Origin: Prorocentrum cordatum
Lineage: Eukaryota; Sar; Dinophyceae; Prorocentrales; Prorocentraceae
Length of the DNA: 64,000 bases
Direction of reading: 5' to 3'
NCBI GenBank assembly: GCA_963575745.1
Contig: CAUYUJ010021048.1
Span: 110,001 to 174,000, forward strand
The notes beneath the pieces are model-generated. The model saw nothing but the letters and a program-made list of their open reading frames with translations, did not search any database and had not been told where the DNA came from. The translations under genes and the position numbers were made by a program. Positions 10,061 to 19,829 of this stretch are shown here, piece by piece (the first letter of the stretch is position 1; each line of letters begins with the position of its first letter).

Positions 10061-10890
10061 GCCATACACGTTCGTAAGTGCAGCGGGGTGAAGGCGGCAA
10101 GCGCGAAGCGCGATTCACAGATCCAGTGGCACGCGAAGCGTGGCAAATAATATTCCGCAAACGCATGGCTCTCCGACGCAATCTTCTCAAACCAAAGGGG
10201 AAATGGAGAGAGGGGCGGGGCCGAGGGGAGGGGGGAAATGACGGGGAAGGAACGAGGATAAACAGGATTATGAAGATCATGATGACGGGGAGGGTGGGGT
10301 CCAGGAGACAATGATGAGGAGGAAGACGAGGGGGGGGGCATGAAGAGGACGATAGGAGGCCAATGAGAAGAAGGAGGGCGGTACGGAGGAGGACGCTTCT
10401 AAGAGTGAGGTGTATGCATGTTTCACTATCTTTGTCAAGCACCCCTCTGTCCAACTGCTCCCCCGATCGCGCCAACTCACGGCGGCGCACGAGCAGCGGC
10501 GCAGACGTGCGCGCGAAGGCCTCCCCACGGCCCACTGGCGCAAGTGCTTTTCAACAAAGCATACGACCTAATACAACTCACATCGACATGCACGCAGTCG
10601 GCGTCGACCGCATCACCGAGACGAGGCCCTGGAATCAGAAGGTCTTGGAGAACCGGACTTGTTTGTTTGTGTGTGTGTGTGTGTGTTTCGACATGTGTGT
10701 GATTACTCAACTACTCAAGTTATCACGTGGGCCTGAAATTGACAAGCGTGCACAGCAACTGCGCTCTAAATTATTTGGAATTCGAATGCACACCTAGACA
10801 ACTCTAGGACGTGCAGCGTGCTGGGACATGTTTTAGTTCGGCTATGTTATGGTAGTTAGGTGTTTCACGCACTGTTGTCCCAGCCACGCG
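10061..10890. other. unassigned region with purine-rich tract and small TG array
   Basis: Holds GCGCGAAGCGCG and CACGCGAAGCGTGG small palindromes (10100-10145), a purine-rich stretch at 10195-10345 and a TG tract at about 10663-10705. Nothing gene-like is seen before the 3' end of the next minus-strand gene at 10898. Confidence 0.5.
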
Positions 10891-10897
10891 CACCGTT

Positions 10898-13800
10898 TCA
10901 ATGTGGGAGGGCACCGTCCCCATCAGCTGCGAAGAGGCCGACGATGGGGCAGTCTGTAATCTGCCCCCCGTTGATCTGGTAAAAAAACGTCCAGAGGTCC
11001 CGCAAACAGTTGATCGCAGCACCACGCTGGCCATAAATCTGCCAAGAGTAGCTCTTCCTAGGGAACGGGGGAAGGTGGCACATCCAAGCGTGACTGTAAT
11101 TGGACCTCCATATATGCCCACCGTTGGGGCACAATCCCCTCAGCTGATGCTGCCCCAGCACGCCGTCAGGAAGTGGGCCAGCAGGCCCACCGCCACCACC
11201 GCCAGCGCCACCAGCGGCGGCCCCCCCGCGGCCAGCACCCTTGCCTCTGCCCCTGCCCTTGCCCTTCGCCTTAGCTTTGGGCTCGGGTCTGACCTTCTCG
11301 CGCATCTTGGCGTACTCCTTGATGTAGTCAGTCAAGACCTCCTTCGAATATTCGCTTCTCTTCCTGGTCTCCTGCAGCTTGCCGAAGTCGTCCCTGTCCA
11401 AGCAGACGAGCTGGTCCTCGAAGTCCAAGAGGTCATCGATGGAGTCACATACTCTGGAGTGCATCTTCGTGAGCCTCTTAGCCAGGATATCGAGAATATC
11501 ACTCTCCGAAATAGGGTTCAAGATATTGCTGATCAGGGCGACCAGGGTGCCGAAGAGGCCAGCGCCTGGATCCACCCCGACCCGAAGGTGAGCCGCCAGC
11601 CTCTGCAACAAAGGCAGTCTCACGCTATTGAACGCAACTCTGGCCAGCGCCTTGAGGATGTGCTCGAAGCTGTGGCCGTCGACCTTGCGGAGTCCAATGC
11701 GTCCAAGGTCGGTTGCGCCAGCATCGCCGCCGAAGCCGCAACTCCTGCGCAAAGTCAATGGTGATTGCACCGTGATGCAACAGCCCTCCCAATCATCAAG
11801 GCTGACGACGGCCTGGTACAAGTCTAGAGGATCAGCAGGTCGCACGGGTGCAAAAACTGCGCCCCCATTCGGGACGGCCATCTCCTTGAAGGGGAACATG
11901 ACCACGACAGAGTCGGGCATGCATCCGCACGGGAGCATTGGCACCGAGGCCGCGTCACCTGCTTCCTTCCTCCTTGCCATGACCGCCACGCAGTCGCGCA
12001 TGAGGCCGCCGAGCCAACGGTGCTGCATCATGTTCATCTTTCCTGACCGAAGGGCGAAGTCGATGAGAACTAAATCGCCGTAAGGCACAGACCACGCATC
12101 GCTCCTAGGAGACGGCCAGGAGGTCTTCTGCTTGCACGAGATGATCTTGTGAAGCTCCTTCGGCGTATCCTTGGCCTTGGTCTTGAAACAGCCCTCTGGT
12201 ACAGACATGTCCCTGGCCACCGGTTGAAACGAAGGCTGTACTTCAATAAATTTGTGGCGAGTCGAAAGAATCTTGGATTTCACCAGTCCTCTCCAGGCTC
12301 TCTGGACACTGCCTTGGCGGTTCTTGTATTTAGGCATATTCTTCTGCACGTTGAACGCGTCCTCGTCGACCTGGCTCGCGAGAAGTTTGGTGTGTATTTT
12401 CCTCGAGAAAGCCACGACGTCCTGAGTGATGGTGAAGTCGGCCTCCTTCAACACCCTGTACACCTGCTCCTCGGACACGCGCTTGAAGACGTGGCGGTCG
12501 ACGACGGCCTGGAGGTCGGGCGTGTGCTCCACGACGTTGACACTCGTCGTACTGGTCGCGGCACCTGCGGATATAAGCGGCAGCGTCCTTGGCGTCGTCG
12601 CCACCGCGCGTCAACAGCGCGGACCTTGAAGAAGGTCCCAACAACAGCCACCCCATCCTCATCGAGCGATAGTACGTGGTGCCCATGTTCAAGTGGAAGA
12701 GGGTGAAGGCCAAGTAGTCCTCGCCCTCGTCGCAATCCTCAGGGTCAAAGGAATTCAGCTCGGCCACGGTCGTCGGGACGTGGAAGCCGCTCTCCTTCAT
12801 CACTCGCTCATTGCAAAGGTCGGCCCAACCCGCAAACATGGTATCGATGAAGTTTGAGCGGAGCTCACTCACGATCCAGTCCGCAGAAGCGAAGCAAGAC
12901 CTCAGCTCAGTGTTCTGCTTGCTGTGCCACTTGTCCCAATGCAGAGTTCCCTGGCATATGATGTGGTCCTTGCGCTTGCACGACGGGTCGAGCATGCTGA
13001 TGCCAGCGATGGCCATCTGATTGAGGCAAGCCCTAGCGAAGTCCAGCTCGACTTTGTCCGTGTTCTTCTTAACGTTGGTCGTCTTCTCGTCGGCGGGCGC
13101 GTCCAGTCTCTTCAAGGCCGCCTTGCTGCTCAGCAGGTCGAGCTCGAGGCACGTGGTGAGGACGCAGAACCTCTTGGCATTGTAATCGTTAAGCTCCTTC
13201 CTGATGCGGCGAATGATTTCCATGAACCTGCCCATGACAGCTTTGCCTCCACGTTTTACCAATGGGTTGCTCTCTGGAATAGCGTCCCACAGTAGCTGGC
13301 CGCAGTCCTCGTCACCACGGATGTCCTTCGCCGACGGGTCCGCCAACATGTCGTTCATCATCTCCTGGAACAACGCGTTCTTGTCAGGGGAGCTGGCCTC
13401 AAACGTGTCCTGGGGGCATTGCTGCATGCGCTTGAAGTGGGTGTCTTCCGACCAGGGCCCGTTCGCGAAGTTGATGCAGATGACGTCGGACAGCAAATGA
13501 TCGAACAACCCAGCGAACTTGAGGCTGTTGCACATGTCGTCGTGAACACCGTGCGAGGGGTCAGGGATCGCGTCGATGCAGCCTCCGCTGCATCATTCAG
13601 AAGTGAACTGCCTGCGCCGACCAGCCCGAACAACGTAAACACATGCCGTCGTTTCGCCCACCAGGGTGAGGGGGTGATGCTAGGTATGGTACTAACTTAG
13701 GTGTGCGTTTCTGTTGCGTGAGGTGCCCCATCCCCTTTCCCCCGTCACCTTGCCCAATCACCCCTAACGACGGCTTGTGTTTAGTTGCCCAACGTGTGGT

Positions 13801-16306
13801 TCGAACAATGCAGCGGGCCTCGCAACTGGTGAATCCAGTAGCTCAGGGCGCTAACTCCGTCCGATCCGAGGTCACAGGCGGCCGAGATCCTCGGCCACTT
13901 CAGCGCTGGCTCGCGCGTGGAGATGTCCTCTGGCTGGCTGTATGTCTGCAGGCCGCCGTCGATGCTGAATGACTTGACCTGGTTGCCGAGAGCAGCGAGC
14001 CACTGGAAGGCTGACTTGCGGCGAACTTTCTTCGGCTTGAACGTGGCTGATTCGTCTAGCTTCCTCTTCAACCAGGCGCGCTGCAGATCCCTCTGGGCGG
14101 GTGCTGCGTCGCCGCCGGCGTCGGACAGGATGCTCGCCATGGTACTGTGGCCTGTGAAGTCGGCGATGTCCTCAAGGAGCTGGGTGCACTGGCTTGTGCT
14201 AGCTCCCCCCCCCCCAGAAAAGAAGCCCCCTTCCCCCTCCTCCTCCTCCTCCTCCTCCTCCCCCTCCTCCTCCTCCTCCTCATCCCCCTCCTCCTCCTCC
14301 TCCTCCTCCTCCTCCTCCTCGCCCCCCTCCCCCCTCCACCTCGGTGCAGCCAGCGGGGCCTATAAGAAAATTCCCCGTGGGGGCTGCGGGGGACTCCCTA
14401 GGGCTGGGCGGTTACAACCATTTGATGGCATGGTCAGGTGTATACCATCAAACGGTTGTAACCGCCCAGCCCTCGGACCCCCCCCCCCGCCCCCCAACGC
14501 TTGGGGAGCGGAGGAAGCACATAGGCAGCAGCCGCGTTGATCGCCCCGTTGGTCCTGCGTGGGGGCCCACCAGGCGACCCCATCTGGTGTCGCGAAGGCG
14601 GTGTTCTGCAGCCCCATGCCCCTCACGCGAGACTTGTCGGTGGCGGAACTCAAAAACTGTACGCCACATTGATCTATGTGGGCCTTGCAGCCGAGCAAAT
14701 ACAGTGCGTTCTCATGGCCGACTTGAGCTTCCGAGGTGTTGCAGTCGTCTGGGCTCGAGGCTTCGAAGTCGTCGAACCGCTGGCCGTGGTCCAGGCTCGT
14801 GCTGATAGCATTCTCGACGTACTCGCCTACTCGCCAGCAGATCTGGGAGTACGTGCTCATGCAGTGGACCGACGGCGCGATGGCCTCCAAGAACGTCATG
14901 ATGCGGATGTCCTGGCCGTTGATATTCTCCTTCTCCAAATACGTGCAGAAGCGGACCGCCTCGACGCCGTCGGCCCTCATGCGGTTCTTCTGGAAGATGC
15001 TCAAGTCGAGGCTACTGCCGTCAATCTTCACGTGGAACGGGCCTCTGTCGCCAATGATCTGACCGAAGGGTGTTCGCCTGACGTTCTTGAAGTAGAGCGG
15101 TATCGTAGATCTCCCACGCATCGCTATCTTCATCATTGTCCCGATGATCAGCTTGGCAGAGGCCTGGTCCTTCTCCTGCGAGAAGCCACCCTGCTGCTGC
15201 GAACAAAATGCCCAGCGACAACACATCGCAAACAAGGCCTCTGTCGAGACAGACGGCCACTTCAATACTCTCGTAGGGTCGTCCCCATGCTTCTTCCTGT
15301 CGGGCTCAGTCTGCACGGACTTCTCGACGCTCGTGATGCCGAGCTTCTTCAAATACTTTTCCCATGAAGGCCAGTACCTCGCTGCCCAGACACTGCCGCT
15401 GGCAGTAGTTCGACCCAAGTCCAGCATATTGAACACGTCCTTCACTACGACATAAAAATTGGCGAACTTACGTTTAACTCCAAACCGAAAAACAACAAGT
15501 GTGACTCGTGCACCTCCGACACCTGTCTTCATCCGAACGACGTGGGAGGTGTGGCGCGACACGGCTTCTGATAATGAGTATATCCCGAAGTAATCGTTGG
15601 CTTCCTTACATATCAGTACTTTGGCATTGGTTGCCTTGGTCGTGTACTCGAGCGAAATGAATCCAAGCGTATGGTTGACTTCCCAGGCGTGCCCATCACC
15701 GTCGACGCCCTCGGGCAGCACCTCGAATATAATCGTGGGGGCGCCGTCCAACCCAAACTCGACGTCGAAGGTGCTGAGGTTATGAGTCTGCTCCAACTTC
15801 ACCCATTCGCACGTCGTCGAGAGGGCAACGAACCATCGGCCCTCGACGCGATCCCGAAACACGTTGAGCGTCCCCTCCAAGGCGCTGAGCTCGTAGTCTG
15901 TCCACTTGAGGCCCTGAGGTGGGTGCGTGGCGTCGCTCGTAGTCGTGGCTGGCGCGACGTCGTCGGGAGGCGGGTCAGCAGGAGGTGGAAGCGGTGGCGC
16001 CACTGGCACTGGCACAAGTGCGAATTGAAGGTGATCGAAATCAAAGGCGCCTGGTGGAGCAGCATCTCCAGACCCGGCAGCCTCGCCCATGTGGAAGGGC
16101 TTCTCATCGTCGGGCAAGTCGGTCCACTCGTTGTACTGCATCAACGCCAGCTCCATCTCCTCGATCGTGAACTGCACCCCCTTGATGTTGAGGGCCTGTC
16201 CTTTCTCAATGCGCGCGAGAAGGCGATCCTTGTCAGCGGGGTGCTTCTTGAGGCAAGACACGAGCTTCGCCACCCGAAACTCTGGTGTTGTTACTGGCGG
16301 CGGCAT
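10898..16306 (-). CDS. long dinoflagellate-type gene of unknown function, split and frameshifted
   Basis: Three coding segments run in order on the minus strand. (1) From ATG 16306 to about 14590, starting MPPPVTTPEFRVAKLVSCLK; a GTG further upstream was rejected. (2) About 14205-13810, open upstream of its first ATG with CTQLLEDIADFTGHST, then a basic LKRKLDE / KPKKVRRK stretch and CDLGSDGVSALSYWIHQL. (3) About 13590-10898, with CIDAIPDPSHGVHDDMCNSL and NFANGPW early on. A one-base insertion near 12542 breaks the third segment; the frame resumes with VNVVEHTPDLQAVVDRHVF. A Gly/Lys/Arg-rich linker follows, then a C-terminal Cys/His region (LCPNGGHIWR to INGGQITDCPIVGLFA). The joined order resembles a multicopy dinoflagellate family I know by pattern but cannot name. 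A relict DinoSL lies 48 nt upstream, implying passage through mRNA. The segments could instead be separate genes. Confidence 0.6.
14231..14335. repeat. (TCC)n microsatellite in an apparent intron
   Basis: Almost pure CTC triplets on the plus strand (GAG on the coding strand), lying between two coding segments of the 10898-16306 gene. Confidence 0.95.
14401..14472. repeat. 28-bp inverted repeat with 16-nt loop (foldback element)
   Basis: The left arm 14401-14428 and right arm 14445-14472 match at 27 of 28 positions. Arms begin GGGCTGGGCGGTTACAACC. Weaker inversion continues outward through G-rich and C-rich flanks to about 14370 and 14505. The element lies in the sequence that separates coding segments 1 and 2 of the long minus-strand gene and supplies the last residues of the unspliced frame that ends at 14360. 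Confidence 0.93.
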
Positions 16307-16354
16307 CGTCACGCTGGTATATGCGCGCCCTGCGAAATGAACTTGCACAACTAG

Positions 16355-16376
16355 CTTGGGCCAAAACGGCTACGAT
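16355..16376 (-). other. relict DinoSL (19/22 match)
   Basis: The minus strand carries the 22-nt dinoflagellate spliced leader with three substitutions; the core reads GTAGCCGTTTTGGCCCAAG. It sits 48 nt upstream of the ATG at 16306, the spacing expected of a trans-spliced mRNA 5' end. It is not a functional SL-RNA gene: no donor site or SL-RNA body follows. Confidence 0.75.
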
Positions 16377-17440
16377 GGGAGTGGGATCGGTGGCCGTTGG
16401 TATTCGCATGGGGACGTATCTGATCAGCACGGGTGCCCGAGGCAGATGCCCCTTTCCCCGCCAGGAAGGCGAACGGCATGACCACGAGCAGGGGTGACCA
16501 CCAAGGGTTATGTTTTCAGTCCCTTGCCCATCGGCCCCGAAAGGACCCCAACGAGCCCCCAAGCCAACCTGCGATGCACCTGTCTACAGGTAACCCCGAC
16601 GCCCCTGCAGCCCTGCGCACATGGCATTCTGGGTTTACTACACCACTACGTAACTACACGATTACGCTCATCTGATTCGCTACGTGCCCCAGCCGTGTGA
16701 CAGATAACCCGTCCTTCCTCCTCATCGCCCCCCCCAGCCGCCCCACCCCTCCCCCTGTTCCCCAACTCCCCGCGCTGCCCCGCCACGCCCCCGCACCTAC
16801 CTCCGCAAATAGGTGTCTGAATGACCAGACCCCAAAATCCTCTCCTCCATATCCTTCCTCCCACCTCCCGTCCGACCCCCCAGCCTCCACGCGCACTGCT
16901 CACCCCTGGCTGCGCCACGCTGCGCATCGACGCAGCGATACGGAGTAGGAGAATAATGGCGAGGAGTAGGAGTAGGACGGCGGAGATGGATAACGAGTAG
17001 GAGGAGGAGGACGAGGAGGCGACGGAGGGGTGGATCAGGAGTGGGAGGTCGACTACACGACTGCTAGAGATGGACCAACACATGTTCTCTAGAGTGGATG
17101 GCGGGACCCAGAAGCTCTAGCCACTCTGAGTGTTCAGCACGAGCTCAACATCTATACAGAACTGTCGCGCTGCAGCGTAAAGCTTACCGTATCGCTATGA
17201 CCTCGCTGCGACGCGAGCTGCTCGAGACGGCAGTCCAGCCGACGAGACAATGGAGGAAGTGAACGATCGCGCTGTGCACCAGCGCAGTGCGAGGGCCATG
17301 GCGCGGAGAAGGCCGAGCGAGGGCGCGCGCTGGAACCCCACGCGCGCTGCGCCGTCGAGCTCACAGCCTAGAGCTACGCAACATAGCCAACGCAACAAAG
17401 CTGGCTGCTACCACTGCGTGCCCGACTTCACGATGGAGTA
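16377..17440. other. intergenic region without a recognised gene
   Basis: Pyrimidine-rich around 16700-16790 and 16845-16900, purine-rich near 16950-17050. Lies between the relict leader of one minus-strand gene and the stop of the next (17441). No repeat unit or gene is recognised. Confidence 0.5.
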
Positions 17441-18469
17441 TCATCCTTTTTGTTCCCATGACAGCATGCGGATGGACTCGGACGACTTGGTGGCGAGGCG
17501 CTTCCTCGCCTTCTGCAGGGCCTCCTCCCTCCTGCGCTTCTCGCGGGTGTCCAAACTCACGAGAGATGGCCCATTCGTGAGCGCCATGACTTGTTGCTGC
17601 CTGGCCGCGATCTCGGAGGCAGCACCAGTGTACAGGTCGATCAGCATCTTGCCCTTCTTGTCGATGCGATACTTGTTCGGCCCATGCTGGAGAGAGAACC
17701 AGTCCTTGCAAGGGTACCTGACCTTGTCGAGAACCCATCCAGCCTCCTCAGCGCAGAAGGGGTTGTCCAGCTTGTACTCGTATGTGATAAAGACGCCCTT
17801 CGGAGGGGAGGCGGTGTCGCCGTTGATGAACCTCACGGACGCCAGGTACTCGTTCTCCCAAATGGGCGTATAGAGAGGACGGCACTCCCAATCGATAACG
17901 CCAGTCTCGGGGTTCACGCAATCCTTGACCCAAGAACCGAAGTCGATGCCTATCTGAGCATTCCTCCTAATGTTCATTAGTGTCCAAGTGCTCATGTCTC
18001 CCATCTCGTCCGTAAATCTGTCAGACGATTTGTATTGAAACGCAAATGCGAAGAGATCCTTGATCGCGTACGCATCATTATCATCGATGAGATCAAGAAG
18101 GGCCTCCGATGGTCCATCCGGTAGCGCCGCCAGCTGCGCCGCTTTCACCTTAGGATGGACTTTGCCGACAGATTTCCCAGCCCAAGTCAAATCAATTTTG
18201 TCAGGAGAGTCAGCAGAGCCCGAACCGCTACCATTCTTGGTCACGGTTTTGCCCACGAGGCCGCTCTCGATCTGGCCCCACAACTCTGGTGATTGCTGTG
18301 GGTGCTTCATCATATAGTCGATCACGCGGATAGTGGCGTTTCGAAACCTGACCCTCGAGTTCGTCTCATTGGTGCCCCTTATCGGCTTCATCTTGGGAAC
18401 CGACAAAGCAAACGTACAGAACGTCTCTCCAGCCTTAGTCTCGGCACCACGTGTCCAAAGGCCGCTCAT
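17441..18469 (-). CDS. uncharacterised 342-aa protein, single ORF behind a relict DinoSL
   Basis: An uninterrupted frame runs from ATG 18469 to the stop at 17441. The start is supported by a relict spliced leader 56 nt upstream. No known domain is recognised. Visible features are an N-terminal region with KMKPIRGTNETNSR, a Gly/Ser-rich spacer (NGSGSGSAD) near residue 80, a mixed globular middle with FGSWVKDCVNPETGVIDWEC, and a basic C-terminal helix-like stretch (TREKRRREEALQKARKRLA). There is no obvious signal peptide or membrane segment. It lies on the same strand as the 10898-16306 gene, about 1.1 kb upstream of it. Lack of introns plus the leader relic suggest a retroposed cDNA copy. Function unknown. 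Confidence 0.72.
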   Translation of the reverse strand: MSGLWTRGAETKAGETFCTFALSVPKMKPIRGTNETNSRVRFRNATIRVIDYMMKHPQQSPELWGQIESGLVGKTVTKNGSGSGSADSPDKIDLTWAGKSVGKVHPKVKAAQLAALPDGPSEALLDLIDDNDAYAIKDLFAFAFQYKSSDRFTDEMGDMSTWTLMNIRRNAQIGIDFGSWVKDCVNPETGVIDWECRPLYTPIWENEYLASVRFINGDTASPPKGVFITYEYKLDNPFCAEEAGWVLDKVRYPCKDWFSLQHGPNKYRIDKKGKMLIDLYTGAASEIAARQQQVMALTNGPSLVSLDTREKRRREEALQKARKRLATKSSESIRMLSWEQKG

Positions 18470-18525
18470 GATATCAAGTGTTCAGAGTTGACACGTGGCA
18501 AGCTGGACAAAAACACAAAAAGAAG

Positions 18526-18547
18526 CTTGAGCCAAAATGGTTACGGA
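18526..18547 (-). other. relict DinoSL (21/22 match)
   Basis: The minus strand matches the canonical leader at 21 of 22 positions, with the single change in GTAACC where GTAGCC is expected; the rest, including CCATTTTGGCTCAAG, is intact. It lies 56 nt upstream of the ATG at 18469. No SL-RNA donor or stem-loops follow, so it is a genomic copy of an mRNA leader. Confidence 0.92.
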
Positions 18548-19800
18548 TACGATGGAAAGGAAGTGGCGACACACCGCGAATTCCACGCCCCTCAATTATT
18601 AAATTCCTACATGGGGCATTTCGAGTAAAGGAAACGACCAGAGACGTCCGCCCCTTCTGGCACCAAAGACACATGTTTCTCGCAGACAAAAGATGACCAA
18701 TACATCAGAGTATGTCATTGCGCTACGTAAAGTCAGCATGCGTTGGCTACGCTGGAATCCGAGGTCTCGCGACGAACGCACGTTTGACCGTAGGGGAATG
18801 TACGAATACACAAAATCATATTTGTTGCTTTTATTCATTCATGGTTGCAAATCGTGCTCCAGCCTTAAGAACAGCTACACTAAATAACCTATATCCCCTG
18901 AATATACCACTATCGTATGAATATGACTGTTCTCGTTGTATGACTATTGTGGCGTGGCTATGTCTGATTACTGCGTGCGCGTGTGGGGTCGGCGCTGGGG
19001 CCATGCGAACGGCCCCGCGGTTATGGTTACATGTTTTCGTCCTGTGAGTGAAGGCGAGGGCGCGGCGCAGCCAGTGAGCCCGCGCCCCGCCCGCGGAAAG
19101 GGGCCAGCAAGATCGGTCAACGAAGAAGCGGGAAGCGCGAGTGCCCCTGGAGGACGCAGCGAGGGCAGGCCGAGCTGCTGAGGGGGGTCGCGGCTAACAG
19201 CCGCGGAGTTAGTGAGAAGACGGACAGACCCAGGGCAGTCGATCCAGGACGTTCATTGCCAGCTGGCCCCCGCGCCCCAGGGGGAGCGCAGAGGCCGCGG
19301 AGGTGCGAAAAATCTCCTGGCACAAGCGCCCCGCGGGGAGCGCTGAAGGGCAATCCTTGCTGCGGATGGGGTCGCAGCTAACAGCCGCAGAAATGTTGAA
19401 GTCGGTATCGGGCAGCAGCACGCGGGCGTCCTCCATCGCAGTCGCCCGCGTAGTACAGTGGCCTGCAGGGGGGGGGGGGCTATGGAGGCACCGCAGGGCC
19501 CGAGGGGGGGGGGCGGAGCACCGGGGGGGGCCTCCTGAGGCATGGGGGAGACCAGCGGGGCCAGCCAACAACTCGCCGCGGCCCGCCGCCCCGAGAGACG
19601 GGATGGTCGCCAAGCCCGCCCCGGCCGGGCGGCGTGCTGGAGAGCCGCCGTATGGGGCTCCCGTGTGCTGGTCGCGCCGAAGCTCGGCGGGGGTGCAGCG
19701 AAACCGCAGGGGCCGGGGGGGGGTGGGGGGGGGCAGAGCGCTGGGGGGGGGACCACCAGAGGCCAGGGGAACACCTGGCGGGGGGGGCCCAAGGTCGCAC
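18548..19800. other. unassigned region, AT-richer then G-rich
   Basis: About 18550-18950 is less GC-rich than its surroundings and shows no gene. From 19180 to 19400 two GCTAACAGCCGC-containing repeat copies occur, related to one near 9670. From 19460 to 19790 runs of G interrupt a GC-rich stretch. No frame with recognisable protein content is seen. Confidence 0.45.
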
Positions 19801-19829
19801 TGCAGGTCGTCTGAGAAGTACTGCAAGAC

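Noticed and set aside
14360-14590. C-terminal ~75 residues of the frame ending at 14360
   Set aside because: They are translated from the foldback element and G-rich flank; coding resumes about 14205 in another frame.
16307-16348. Upstream start of the gene at 16348
   Set aside because: That codon is GTG; the first ATG is at 16306 and suits the distance from the relict leader.
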